DNA of 64,000 nt. Source: Camarhynchus parvulus (Eukaryota; Chordata; Aves; Passeriformes; Thraupidae). A model generated the notes under the pieces. The model searched no databases. It worked only from the letters and a program-made list of their open reading frames with translations, and was not told the DNA's origin. The DNA is taken from positions 52,323,493-52,387,492 of the forward strand of contig NC_044573.1 of assembly GCF_901933205.1 (NCBI RefSeq). The letters run 5' to 3'. Of the stretch, positions 12,701 to 27,700 are shown one piece after another. The translations under genes and the position numbers were made by a program. Within the stretch, counting starts at the first letter, position 1, and each line of letters starts with the position of its first letter.

Positions 12701-15700
12701 TCTTTTTGGATTTGCCACTAGATTTGGCCAATGGCTGGCTCAGAGAAAGTGCCTGACCTTGACCTCTCATCTTCATAAGCATTATCAATGTAGTTTTTAG
12801 AGCTACATGTGTGAAAAAGAGATATTTAGATAAAATTGGTGACAAAACATTTATCTAATATTTACCATATTTTTTGCAGAACACTTGAAACTGTCTCGAT
12901 TTCACTAAGATGATTTAAGTGGCTTCACCATGGACACAATGTTAGTGCTAGACAGATAGCCAGCCCAGACATAGTGCAAAACTATGTTTCCATCTTTTTA
13001 ATCTCTCACGAAAGCACTAAGAACCTCTTCTCTGTTACATTCCCTCCTAGCACAACTCCCTGCAAGAGAGGGGTTGCTCAGAGAAGCTTTTCTGCAAGGT
13101 ATGTATCACAGTTGAAGCAATGTGGCTCTAAAACATGCTCTCCCAGTAAAGTTTTCTGAACATTATTGGCACCTGAGTGCAGGAGCTAATTTCCATGGCA
13201 ACACACTGGTGTGCCTTTTCTTTGTACATTTGTGCTCAGAAGAGATCATTCCTCCTGCAGCGGGACTACAAGAGGAATAAGCAGCCCCACCTTCTTCCTT
13301 TTTATCACATTCTCCCTGAGATAGGTCGTGCCAAGATGAGTCAGAGACTTCTACACACTGAATCATCTTTTCACTCACAGCCATGGAGCCAAAGAAGCTC
13401 ACTCCAAGGTAAAGCAAATTAATAGCACTACTACATTCCCAGCATTATCCTGACTAATACTAAATGAATATCAGAACCTGAATCGGTGCAAAAAAAGATT
13501 CAGGACTGGCCTACTTAAAATTTTGAAGACAATCATCATCTTAACAATTACTGAGTAGAAATGAAACACCTAATGATGACAAATACAGACAAAGCTTTAC
13601 CTGAAGTACAAGGTGGCCACTCAAACCGCTTGCTACAGGTGATCAACTTTCTTTACAGTATTCTGGGAAGTCCCTGTTTCCACATCTAACTGCAAAACTG
13701 ACAGCTCAAGTATTTCTTTGACCAGCTCTTTTAGACATCGAGCTGCAAATCTCTAGACCCACTGATAAACAGATAGTGATTCTAATTCAGTACCTGCAGT
13801 TTAACACCCTTCTGAGTCACAGTTTAAATGGAAAGTATTTCCTCAGTCACAGACCATGAACATATAATCTACCTTCTTCCTGCCAAATACAGAAGAAAAA
13901 TACTGACCAAACATTTATTTCTGCATTAACAGATGCTCTAATTCCACTTATTAGTGAGTTAACAGATGTTTGTTACCAGTACCACTCATATTTTCTGTTC
14001 ACTGGTTTTGACCCATTACCTCTTCTGTTTTCTGCTCTATTTAGCTGTCCCTTTAGAGAACTGAACAACAACCAAAATATTCAAACTACTTGATAATTCC
14101 TGTAACCTAAACAGGACGCCTAAACCTTGATGTGATGGGCTGGGGGATCCTCTGTGAAGCTGAGTTCTAACACAGGATTCTTTTATGATGGCAGAGCATT
14201 TTAAAGAAACTGACATTTTTTATGTATGTTGCTGTGTAGCTTTTAGAAATCAGATGTGGTTTTTGAACTGGGAGTACAGCCTCTCCAACACAGTCATTCA
14301 CAAGAAAGTACTTTTTTTTTTTGTTCGCTTACAGGGTTCATCATTCTGTTCTCTGGAGCAATTTTCTGGTCTTTCACAATCCTTTCACCTCATTCTCATG
14401 ACCCAGATGAATCCAAAATTATTTTCTTCCAAGCTGCCAGCGAGTTGGAAAAAGACTTAATATTTTTTTAATGAGTGGGAGACTCATTAAAATGACTTTT
14501 CTGCCAGTCATTCCTTCCTAAACAGACTCTAACCGTTTCATTAAGCATTACAACTGTGCAAATCTTCCCTCAATTTCAGTAATACCCACTATCCTTCATT
14601 CATCACTCCAAGGAACATGACCCTTGATCTGGACACTGCCTTTTAGTGTACACATCTCTTGATCTTACAATATTAGTGGCAACAGACTTCCTACCAGCAG
14701 ACTTATTAAGAAAGCAGGTTTAAAGACTAAGACAACTTTACAGATCAGGAATGGATGTAATCTTAGCAGCCACATACACTGTAAGAAACCCTATTTGCTA
14801 AAATATTAAATAAGCACTGATAATACATTTAGATTGAAATTATACTCATAAAGAAAAGATCCGAACTGTGTTCCTTATGCATGGACAAGTACAGTTTCTT
14901 TTCTCATATTCTTCACAGCCTTGATCAGTTTTTGTGCACAATGTTATGTTTTCTACAAGCGCATATCCGTCCCAATTTTTTGTTGTTCTAGTTTTGACTT
15001 TATTACCCTGTCCTCTAGCAGAGCCATTTCTCTTATTCTAAGGTACTAGACAAAAGAGGAACAGTTCTTTAAGACAAGAAACTTAAAGAAAAGTTAAATG
15101 CCTTATGTTCAGACTTTTCCTGTCCTCTGTTTTCCTTTTCTCATAGACAAGAAGATCATACTGGTTTTTCTCTAGAAGTTCAACAACAAGCAGTTACTTT
15201 TTGGACAACACTTGCTCATTAGGATTCATACAACCTGCTAAATCTCTTTGTGGAGTCTTATCTCTTGTCTTAGATCCAAAATGACAGCAAGTTGGTGCCT
15301 GTGAACCCCAGGCAGAATGTTCATTCTTATCAAATCCTCAAAACACTTGAGGTCTACTTCATTAATCTCAAGGGTTCTGGCCCATACTACAATCCAACCC
15401 AGTCAGCTGCATGAACTTCCAGACCAGGTTCCCATTAGGCAGCACTGTAGCAACTGGATAGTTAACCCATGTGGAAGACCTATTTGCCTTAACAATAGAT
15501 TACTTGGCCTCTGACCTCCAGTGTTAGAATTTGCCATGTTTTTCTTTCAGCTTCTGTGGTCTTAGACTCTCTTTGTGGCCTCTTTCTCCAGCTCAGGATC
15601 AAGGGTGATAGTACTGACAGTTCAATGGGTCATTTTTCAATCTTTCTCTTCTGTTGCATAGGGCCAGACCTTGCCCCTGCAATCCAAGGATCTTTCCTGG

Positions 15701-18700
15701 TAAGCAAACTTCATGCACAGGTTGTAGAATATAAGAAAATAAAGATAGTGTAGAAAGCAATCTTACCCCTAAGGAGTTGCAGCTGAGCCAACTATCAAAG
15801 TTTAGGAACAGGCCTGACTTTAACAGGCCACAGCTGTAACCAATGAGAAGAGGAGTGCTATAAAAGAGTGGGTTGAGAAGAGAACGGGAGTCAGCTGGCT
15901 CCTTTGTGAAGAAGAAAGAGTCAGTGCTCTAAGGAGCTGCCCATGAGAAACACCAAGAAGGTATGAAACTTTTGGATAAGGAGACAACAGTATGGAACCC
16001 CTACGATAAGATAACAACACAGGTACTACTAAAAAGCTTCTGGACAAGAAGCAAACATCTGTGTCAACCCACTGGTGTTCTGATCCTAGCATGCTGTGCC
16101 CATCTATTGCTTGGAATAATTTATTCATTCATCTCCATCACCCACCTTCGTTCGAAATAATAATCATTTGGTCACAACTTCAAACAGCAAAATTCACTAC
16201 AGACTCAAGGGGTAGTCAGAGACATGGTGCCTGATGAAATGGATACTCAGATGGCTTATTGGGGGATCTGCAGCTCTGCCACACAAAGAGTGTGGACAGA
16301 AGATGGCCTAAACACACATCTCTGTGAGTGCCTTTAGCTCAGACCATGGGACCCAAGGATATATCTGCCAAAATAATCCTTTCTGCCTTGCCTGCGGTCA
16401 TATTAAAACTTGATCCAGAAAATAAATCAACCACATGATTGCATCCATTCCTCTCTTGGAGAGCTATCCAACACAGTCTAGGAGATATTGTGAAATAGGG
16501 ATCATTTTCCTTAATCCATGTCTGACAATTTTTTTCTGAAATTGGAAGAAAGGGAAGGTTAATTCAAATTTATGGTATTTCCTTTTAGTGCTTTCTCAAG
16601 GTTTCAATTTTCTATACAGAACAATTCCATGAAGGGGAAAAAACTGAAACAATTTATTTGTCTTTGGTTAATTAGAATTGTTCCTTGTAATCCACATACT
16701 AAGATTTTAGCATAACTCTTTGGAGGATAACTGGGAGAAGAGCTGAAACGTAAACAGTAACAGGCACACAGACTAAATGAAGAAAGCATTTCTAGTTCCT
16801 CAAAGCTATCAGAAGAAAAGAATTACAAAAATGCAACACCGTCTCACCTTCAAAGGATTACTAGGGGAGGAAAAAAAGGTGAAGAGAAACATTTAAGCTA
16901 CAACTGAGAAACACACTGATTTAAAAGCTGCTAGAGAATTAACTGCAATACTGCAAGCGCTGCGAGCAGAAAGGGCTACCATTCCACTACAAAATATTTG
17001 TCAGCAAATCTGAAAGTAACATTGAAGGGATTGCCTTCTTTACCCTTCATTTTCTTTTTCCTTAAGTGTTTCCTAAAATATTTTCTTTCTTCATAAAGAC
17101 ACAAGCCAAATGATCAAAAAGCTTAAAGACGTAGTATAAGTTTTTCTTATTTTTTTAAAGAAAAAGTGAAGAAATTTTACTTTTCCCCCCATCTTCTCAA
17201 ACACTGACTCACAGCAGTTAAGTGAGCCCACAAAAAAATGACTCATTGCAGAGCTGAAATGCCACAAGGCTAACTCAGTGGGAGACAAAAGCATACCATC
17301 TATGCATAAAAGAGCTGCCTGGAGATAAGATTAACTGTTTCTCCCTCTTCTAAAAACAGAAAAATGTTAGAAGCAATTCCTACAAAGAGGGGTAAAGTCC
17401 TGGGTTTTTAGAATCCTAGGGTGCTATTTATCCATGAAAGCACATAGCCAACATGCCATTATACTGTACAGGCTCCAGCAAATGGAAACAAAATGTTATT
17501 CAGCCAAGATATTACCTCACAGGAGATTAGTCAGTCGTTTACTATGAAAGTAGGAGAGAGTTTATTCTTGGACTCTTCCTTCCTAATGGCAAGGAGATGC
17601 CAGCTTGAACTGGATCTCAGGCATCCTAGTGGTTAGCCCAACTTTGCTTTCTTAGGACATGCAGCTTGGTAAAACTAGTGTTTAGCACCATTAGTAACAG
17701 CAGCCTTCTTTTCCTTCTTTTCTTTGGCTTTTGAAACCAAACAAAACACACAATCCTTTAAAGCTGTGAACTCTTGCTATAATTTTGCTCAAGCCTTTCA
17801 CCCTAAAGCCATTTCACTCTTGTACTTTTGCTTACCCAGTTGAAAAAAACACTCAAAAGCCTCAGTTCTCCCACTTCAGCATATGGCTGAATGGGAACAA
17901 AACATGGCAATTCCCATGAAAAGCCTGACCCAGACCCAGCTAAGGGAAGCATCAGCAATAAAGTACTGTTTTGCCACTCACCAGGAACTCATCCTCAGGT
18001 TTTCTGCTGGAAGGCAAAGGCCACCTTATTTTCCATGCTAATAATTTGTAACATGATGTACTCCAGGAATATAACAAAATAAAATTAGTTACTTCTGACC
18101 CACCTAGTGAGCAGGATAGCAGAAGTATTTCCCATAATAAGTCAACTGCTAAGTGCAGTGCCACAAATGTGAGACTCACTGAAAAAAAACTGACAACCCT
18201 TCCTAACACTTTCTTTTGCATTTCAGCAAGAGAACACTCTTCAAATCCTGAGTAACTAATATTTGCACTAATATTCATAAGAAGATACTCAACTAAAATA
18301 GCAGAATGTACCTGGTATCACTTAAAATGGAAGATCTCCCTTCTTCTGTCCCCAGGTTCCAGAGGAAAATTCCACTTTCCAGTAAGCAGACATAGCTGTA
18401 TCTCCCAATGCACTGACAGACTTTCTAGAAAGGTATAGATGTTGCAAGACCTGACTTGCAATTGCTTTGGAGCAGTGGCACAGAAGAGAATTATTAGCAA
18501 AGAATTTGGAGGCTGACATTAGAGACCCAAGCACTGCAGGGGAAGAGCTTCACATTCAACAGGCAGAATTTGTGGGAGCCTGAACACTAAGTGGAAAACT
18601 GTCAGCCTAACTGAAAATGCAGACAAACCAGGAAAAGGAGGGACAAGAGCAAAAAATCACCCACATGCCCAGAGAAAACTCTGACCACTGGGCAGAAAGT

Positions 18701-21700
18701 CACATGTGTAGTACTGGGCATGCTTTGAGCACCTCTTGGGAATCAAACCCCACCAGCAGGCTGGGGAATACCAGTCTGCAAGTCCTCCAGGCATCCTCCT
18801 GAGGATCAAAGCACTGTCAAATCTAAGGTAGCTCTACACGCGTCCTTAGGCAGAACCAGGTGAAAAGGTTAAAGCTGTACAACATCTTAGAGGAAATGTG
18901 GAAAGTGCCAAAACATGGCTGGATTTTGGACAAACATGCCTGAAGGCATGCCTGGCTCATGCAGTGGGATAACAGGAAGGAGCTCACTGGGTGAGAGCTG
19001 CTACATTCACACATTGCCATGAGGAAATACTAGCGCTATCAGCCCACAAAAGTGTGGGTACCTTTGAGAGGGGCTGCCCTCCTCAGCCATCAGGCACAGG
19101 CTTTCAATGACACAGCTCAAGTATCTCCATGCTGCCCTCACTGTTTCATGCTCCCCTTATGAGCATCACATTAGCAAACTACTTTCATTGTACATGCACC
19201 TACATATACAGGCACATACATACACAACCTAAGTCACATATGCAGCTCTGTAGATATGCCCAGAAGGTGCTGAAAACAACCAAATTCTAGGAGCAAATCC
19301 CTGTTCTTTGTTGAAAACTACCAGCCATTTGTCTATTCTGTTTATACAGTGATCCATTTCTGTATGATGGTTCTGACTGCTAGTAATTACTACTTCAGTT
19401 CAAAAAGGAAAAGGTGATTGTACTTGAGTAAGAAAGCACTCACTTCAGCTGGCACAGAAGACTTCAGATTCTCCATGGTCCAGTGCTTTTTACTGAATTT
19501 CAAGGCAGCAAGCTAAACCATGTGCAATAAAACCAAGTGATTCAGTTGTTTTGTTTGGCTATGCCAATCAAGGGACTCTGCTGAATGCATTTCACACACA
19601 TAATTTGTCTCAGCATCAGCTGGAAATGAGGCTTTTACCACGTATGTATAAAAACTGTCATACCACCTCACATTGGAGAGAATCCCCCACAAACCAGTGG
19701 GGAATATAAAAGCAGTCTCCTCCAAAATTAGTTGAACTGGAATTTGGCTGACTCTGAGATGTTATCTTTTCAACATTTTCTTTACTAGAGAAAGATGATT
19801 TGACAGTGAACTTTACTAGTCAAAGATGAGGTCCCAGCACCTTTGCTAGACACCTTCCTGAATGGTTTAAAAACCCTTGACTACATTTCACTGCAGTATC
19901 AAATGGCCAGACTTTCACACTCAGGAAAGAAGTGAAAAGTGTTAGTGAAAACCATGTGAATGGAAAAGTCAGAAACAGAGAAAAAGAGCTGATTGCAAAG
20001 AAATGCTTAATGGACAAGAACAAATAGATCTACCACGCAATAATATTTTAAATATTCTTGGAAAATATCTTGCTGAGTTCCTTTAATTGTCATTGAAAAT
20101 TCTGCCCCAATTAAACACGAGTGGACTAAATGATGCAAAGCCATTGCACACATGCACTTACCTGTTCTGTCTCAACAAAGTTAGACACATGTCCATCATC
20201 GTTGACCCCTCGGACGTGGAAGCGGACACCGGCCCGCTCGCAGCTGATGCGGGAGATGAGGCAGGCTTTGGCCTTCTTGTGGGAAGCGTAAACAGTGCGG
20301 ATGTCCACGACCCCACAGACCACCTTCAGCAGCCAGTCGGAGCAGTTCACCTGGTAGTGCTTGAAGGGCACATGCAATAGCTGGTTCCTGAAAGGTTCAA
20401 CAACATACAGACATTACTGAGTAAAACAAACAGACAGGCATGGGTGTCACCTGACAACAATCACTAATTTAATCAAGTAATGTTTTATGACCCCTTTTCT
20501 GCTGTTCCTTATCTCTGCCCAGGAAATATTGAGAAGAAACCCTTGTGAACTACTACAGTGAACTGAACATGGCAAATTTTAACCACACAGCTGCCACCAA
20601 GGTGCTGTCTTTATATCTTGTATCTGTCTTATAAATTCAGATGCAAATGACACCTCTTTCAGCTCCAGAAATTTATATTTAGTATTATTTTCATAAATTA
20701 CAGTGATGTCAAGCTAATTACTTTTTTTGGAAGAGTACTGCCTGGACCTTAGCATTCACTACAGGATGAAGAACTGGTTCAAAATCCACCAGGATTTTCA
20801 GAAAAAAAAATTTCAAACAGAAACTCTATCTGTAAGTCACTGGAGATATTGCAAAAAGTACTAGTAAAATGAAGAGGAACATCTGTTCTAACCTTCAAGA
20901 TCAACAATTCAATAAACTTGTCATGTCTAGTTAACAATGATGCTAGTCTCTTCTATTATGATGTTTTTCTTGATTTCATGTTTCAAAATGTGCCTTTAAT
21001 CACATAAGAGGGCCAGGAAAATATCTTTTATGACCATGCATTGCTTAATAGAGGATCTGTAAAAGAGAGTGAAACCCATGAAAAAGTGTTCTTTTAGAGT
21101 ACAGCATTTACCAAAAAAGGTGCAAGGCATTGTTACATTTTTAATCTAAATATGTAACAGAAAAAGCAGCTCTTTTTTTTAGCTCAATTTAGCCCTTTTT
21201 GAGCTCAGTTTTTGCTATCTGTTCCACCTCTTTCTCCCACTTCTACTTGCATAAGAAGTCCTCACTCAGGCAAATTCCAGTAGAATTTTTGTTGTTGCAG
21301 TTCATTAAACAGGCAGTTTGTGTTGCCTATAACTTACAGGTCATCTTACACCTTTCATTGTATAACTATTTATCTCATTGTTTACTTTCCTCAAGCATCT
21401 GGTTTTTGTCTGAAATTTCCCATATCACCTAAATACCTCAAGATAAATTCTTTCTGGAGCATTTTTTTGCCTTTAATGTGATGTTGTCACCACTTTTCCC
21501 TGTTCTACAACGTACTGGAGAATGGAAACTCTTCAGAATTTACTTTGAGACTAGCCAGAAGCAGCAAATATACTTATCTTCCAAGAAGAAAAGTTTCAAA
21601 AGACAGTAGAGGGAAAAAGAGTTGTTTTAAATGTTCTTTATGTTGGGATATTGCCATCTTAGCAGTCTCATCATTGGAGTACAACTAATTTCTGCCACGT

Positions 21701-24700
21701 GTCTGACTTGACAATGCTTGGTGACCTTTTGGAGAGGGATGCATCATTAGCACAGTTGAAAGCAAGTATTTATTATGCATCTTTCTTCAGTTTTAAAGTC
21801 AACCCACTATATCTTACCAGTCAAAATCACATCATAGCAGGAAAGATTATTTAGCCTAACTGAACTGCTCTCTCATGTTAATTTATCACCCATTATGAAC
21901 TTTTTTGCTTATTTAATATTCACCTACTTTGGGCCACAAGCCTCACTGCACATTCTAGCAGCACATTCACATTTAACCCTGCCAGTTATTTTCCACCTAC
22001 ATCAAACCCTCATTTATTTCCAGAACAGCTATGCCTGCTGTGTGACTTTTTGTTTAAAAAGAAGGGGGCAGGGGTGGGGATGGGTATAGAAATGCAAGCA
22101 TTATGCCAAAACTTGCAAAGCAAACAAACTGAATTACATTAACCCAGCATTGTTTTTACTCTTTTCCCCTCAACCAATACTTACCACAATACAAGATAAT
22201 TTTTCTTTGCTTTATAAGCACAAGAAAGGAAAAAGCACAGAGCAGTGTATCACAGGAGTTTTCTTTTGGGCAACTTATGTTTACACTGACCTGTAAACAT
22301 ATTAATATTGATGTTTTCAACATAAAAACTAGTGCACATTACTGAAACAAAAAACTCCAGACTTTAAACACATACTTTTAAAAAATAACAGATACTTCAG
22401 TGTAAACTGAAAGTTTGAAAAATGGGATTTATGAACAGCTCAAGCGCAGGTTTCCATTAGATAACTTTAAAGAAAAGTATTTAAAAGGACTGCAGGGGAA
22501 ACAATTAATGACATATAGAGAGATATTTCTGTAGTATGAGCAATATATATCTTGTATTTCCCTCTTTGAAGAATAAAATGTCATTTTATAATGGCACTTC
22601 ACTATCAGATAAATTTTAATTAAACACAAGTTACCATGTATTCATTAAAGCCACCTGCCCTGTAAAAGGACGTATCAATGAAATGAAAGGAGATGGACTT
22701 GAAATGCACATGTTCACTTCACTTCACTCTGAGAAAGTCTGAGTAATGAGATACAAGTGGGAACAACAGAAGACTCAAGTAGAACATGCAGTACTAACCA
22801 GAAGAACGAGTTACCAGATTCATAGCTGTTATCACCCTGCTTCTGAGCCCGCACAGTCAGGTCAAAGTTTGAGCCTGCATTAGGCCAGGAGAAATAGAAC
22901 ATCCCAGAGTTCAGTATTTTCTTCAAGGCAGTAACGCGCTCATCTTCCTTGGTTTCTTCCTGGAGAGGACAGAAATCTGTTGCAGTAATTTTGTAAACTT
23001 CAGCATCCAGGATTTTGCCCACCGACGTACAGCCTGTCACCAGGACCAGAAAGTGCAGCCGAGTGTTACCTAGAAAGTGACAGACAGTTACGAAAGGGTT
23101 ATTTCCAGGGGGACTCGGCTCCTCATCAGTCCTATCACATGCAGTGCCAACAGGGCTCCAGCAGAGGCCAGCGTCTTTGCTTCACAAGAGAACAAACAGG
23201 AAAAACAGGCATGCACTGAACATTCTTCACATTTCCAAATTCCTCTTAACTGCAGAAAAGTGGCTGCAATTGTACAATATTCCATAACACTTGTCCATCG
23301 ACATCCTTTGTTGCACTAGAGTGTGTTTTCCCCACTGACTTTATGAAGAGCAAAGTGCTTACCATTGGAACACTACTCAAAAAATCAATTTCATCACCCT
23401 ACAGAACACAGAGCATTCAGATGCTTTACCGGCTTCAGCTGAAGCTGGGCATGTTCAGATATTTGTAAAATTTCAGTATTACCAATTCTTGAGATTTTGC
23501 TTTTTGTATCGCTAAAGCATGTACATGGTTCAACGACAACCTAAGCTATCACTAAAACCATTACATTTGCCATAACTGTGAAATCACAAAGCAGCTGAAC
23601 TTCAGGGCCCCAAAACGAAAAGATAAATTTGGAACTTGAGAACATCACTGTAATCAGATCGCTCATACACAGAACCATCTCCACCTCTGCTCATTCTCTC
23701 TGAAATGGTAATTAAGAAACAGTAAAACAATGTTTCTGGAAGTGCTGGTTTTGCTACAAAGAAACTGCTTGATTCACTTAAATTGGCCTGTAAGGGAGAC
23801 AATGTCATCCTAGTCACTCTAGTTAGTAAGAAAAGGTGGAAATGAGCCAGGATTTGTTAATTTAGCACAGTAGAACCAACAGCTGACCTGCCAAGAGCAA
23901 GTTAATTAGCTAAGGGCACAGTGACAATCTGGGACAGTATGGCTTCAGACAGCAAGAGGCAACACTTAGGATCACTTTTCAACCCTCCAGGGTGACCCAC
24001 TGTCTGAAAATGCACACCAGCTCTCACACAACAACAATTCTTTTTCTGAAACACCAGTAGGGGAGTCCTTGCTTTCAGATAACAGGCTGGCTACAGAAGC
24101 TAGAGTTAGGGGTGGTTTTCAGCAGGGCCAGAATATTTGTGTAGGCACGTGGGACTGGAATGGCGGGACAAGGTGGGAGATTAGATATTATTCATTCTGT
24201 TCTGCTGACTCCAGTTTTGCATAAAGGCCAGTGTAGGTGGTATTTACTAAAAATCTCTGTTCATCACATTTCTTTCTATAACAACGCTGTGCTGTGTTCT
24301 CCTTCTTGAGTGCTTTCAAGAAGTATATTTTCTGTGCTTGTGATATTGCAGCAGAGGGCTAGAAATATTGACAGTTTATTCCTCCTTTGCACATGACTTT
24401 GTGTAATTATAAAGAGGAGGAGACACATTAGTTATCACCATGAGAGTTCATAACTGACCAAATACTGCCTTGCAGGCTCCAGAAAGGGTTAGGAGGAGTT
24501 AGCTGTCTCTCAGGACAGCTAAAAGCTTCTGTGACTTAGCTGAAACCATGCAAAACTGATCAGCTCAAAGTAAACTTCACTCAGAAGACTTTGGAAGCAA
24601 TACATAGAAACACTATTAGCATGCCTTATTATCAGTCAGCTTGGTTAGTCACAAAAAAACAGTAGTGAAGGACTTGGAGAGCTGCCTGGGAGCAATGCTG

Positions 24701-27700
24701 AGACAAAGAATACAAGTACTTTCATTGCCTTTGGTGACCTTAAGCTTTCCTAGATGGTTCAGAAGACATCAAATGAGAAAGTCAACATTAAATTAGCCAA
24801 AGAGAACAAAAACTTAATAATAAAGGGCTTGTTACCTGTGGTTCTGTCCTTTGAGGAGCTTGCAACCAGTGGAAAATCACTGGATCTAAACAGAATGATC
24901 CTCTAGTTCAAGAAGGAATTGAATAGGAATATTTGCCTTAACTAGAAACTTGCTTTTGCTTACCAGAGACTATAAACTCTTTTCACTACCTCCTCCACTC
25001 AACCACTCACCCCCAAATGGGATACTCATCTACACACTCCAAGGTCCAGCATCACTACTCTCTTAAATCACTAGCTAATAAGCTCCAAAAAAGTAATCAC
25101 GCCTGAGAAGGTATTGCATTGTCCCTGAAGTGTAAGGAGATTAGCTTTCTAAAGCTGTGATACTTTTCTGCCACTGGGCAGTAACTCCACAGGAAAGAGT
25201 CAGGGTTGTTCAGCCTGGAGAAAAGAAGGCTCAGGGAAAATCTCATTACAGCCTTTCGATATTTGAAGGGGGGCCTATAACAAAAGATGGAGAGAGACTT
25301 TTCACAAGGGCTTGTAGTGATAAGACAAGGGGCAACAGTTTTCCACTGAAAGAGGAAAAATTTAGTTTGAATACTAGAAAGACATCTTTTGCAATGAGAG
25401 TAGTGAAACAGTGGAACAGGTTTTCCAGGGAAGTTGTGGGTGCCTCACCCCTGGGAAGTGTTCCAGGCCAGGTTGGAAGGGGCGTTGAGTGACCTTTTCT
25501 AGAGGTAGTGTCCCTGCCCATGACAGGGGCAGTGGGAGTAGATGGTCTATAAAGGTCTCTGACTTGAGCCATTCTACAGTTCTATTCACACAGAATAATC
25601 TCTCTATGGTACTCCAAATTACAGAGCAGCCACCAGGCACTTTTCATGATACCTTTGAACAGGGACAGGCTGGCAAAGGAGCCCACACAGCCCAGAAACT
25701 GGAGAAAAAGGATGAAAAGAGAGACTTAAGGTATGTTAAAGCTAACCTGCTTTGCTACTTGGTCCTCCCAGGCTGCTCTGTGAGCTGAGGTGGTCTTCAC
25801 ACCAGCTCCAACTTCTCTTATTTGCTTAAATCACTCAGGATTCGCTACAAAACAGACAATGCAGAAACCCTATAACATCACAGCCCCAGCTTAACACAAA
25901 TCTTTCTGACTCTGTACCTTGGAAAAAAGTCCCAAGCTCCATCCTCTGATAGCACTTTCATTCCAGGTGGTATTTGGACAGTGTTCTTGGGAACCACCTC
26001 TGGGCTATCACTGCACTGTCTGCAGAAGGAAGATCCCTGCTTGATGCACATGTCCTCTTGGCACAGGGAACAAGCTAATCATAATATCCTATCCTCTGTG
26101 CCTGTGTCCTGCCCATTTTATTCACAGCAAAGATGTAGCCATTGGGTTCTGAATGCTCCTGTCAACCTTTCACCCTTTAATAACCTCACACAGCAGAATT
26201 AATGCTGCCAAAACACTGCTCCACTATGATCTTTTAGTCACGTTTCCATTAAAGTATAAGAAATTACCACTAAGCTATACAGCTAGACACAGAGAAGGCT
26301 TTCCCTGTCTTCCCTTCTTTACAGCAACATCTAGATGGGCCTACAGTTTTAAATTATGACATGGAAGTCCTTCAGATTTCAGTTGCCTTTTCAGGTCAGT
26401 TTTACTTGGTACCAATCACCAACCATATCAGCTGTAGACTATTTACCATACCCCACCTTGGAAAATGAAAATATTTTTATTTCTCCTTTAACTTACACAA
26501 GTAGTTTAATGTACAATCCTGATTAATACTAGATTTCTAAACTGTACACATAGAATAAAGTGATTTAGGAATGTAAGAACTTCAATTGAAGATCACAACT
26601 GTAGAAATGTCCTTCCTGTCCTTGGGATGCAATATGGAATGCTTTAAAGAAATCTCTGAAATAATTTCAGAGCAAGAAGTGAAGTGTTCCTTACTGGTCA
26701 TGCTTTCTACAGCAACACATCTATAAAAAAGCAAGACCCACATATAGTACTAAAGAAAAAAATTATTTCAAAGCTTATGAGTCAAACTTTGATGTCAGAT
26801 GAATGGGTACAAATGTTCATGCATTGTGACCAAGATCATGATTTTGCCCCATTACAGCTATCAATCACTACAACAATCTGTAAAGAACGCATTTGAAGAA
26901 ATTTAAGAAATGTTTGCTCACAGTGATATGTGCTGAATGCCCTTTTATTAGGTTGCACAAGAGATGCAGAGGATGAAGAATATTTAGCACAGAAACAAGA
27001 CAATAATAATTTCCATCCATTTTTTCAAGTGCTCTTGTGAAACCAACTGCCTTTATCCAAGTTGCACAGGAAATGCAGTTCTGGTACATCACAATGCACA
27101 ATAATAAGCTGCAGTTTCTGTATTTAACCTGTCTACATGACTCAAGGCAATTGTTTCCTCTGCAGCTTAGGGGATGATTTCAATGTTGCCTATTCTGAGC
27201 TACAGTGAAAAGGAGTCCAATATTCAATTCTTATTTTGTCCTTCTTAACTGTAACTATTTCGCTCAAGACTGCCTTTTCTTTCCAAAATAGATTTTCTCC
27301 AATTTTTGCTCTTTCTCCATGCCATCACAGTCATGCCATTGCCTTATGTTCCCTCAGACTTTTCCATCTCCACTCCACACATACTCCACTCCATTTTGTA
27401 GTCCACTAAAAATCAATTTTTCCTCTCATCTGTCTTCAAAAATAGCAACAGAATACAACAGAGCAGTAAATTCTAACCACCTAGTTGAAAATTCCGGAGT
27501 ATATCTACAGCAGAATTATGAAAAGAGCCAAGACTTTCCAAACTATCATCTTAGTCTCAAAGATACTCCTCTTTTTCTTCTAAACACAACCACATTTTTA
27601 GGATATGTGCAAAAGGAACAAAAGACAGGTTCTTAGTTGTCCTTTTTGCTTTTGAAATATCTTCCTTTCAACTATACACTGTATATGTACAAGAGTGAGA

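Noticed and set aside
15820..16128. 102-codon minus-strand open frame
   Set aside because: It runs antisense through the LTR-like promoter block and shows no protein motif.
20087..20380. 97-codon plus-strand open frame
   Set aside because: It is the antisense shadow of SYNJ2 exon 4, which has clear Sac motifs and splice sites.
25157..25788. Open frames of 88-111 codons on both strands
   Set aside because: They cover a CR1 3' fragment and its flank. The sequence is explained by the repeat.
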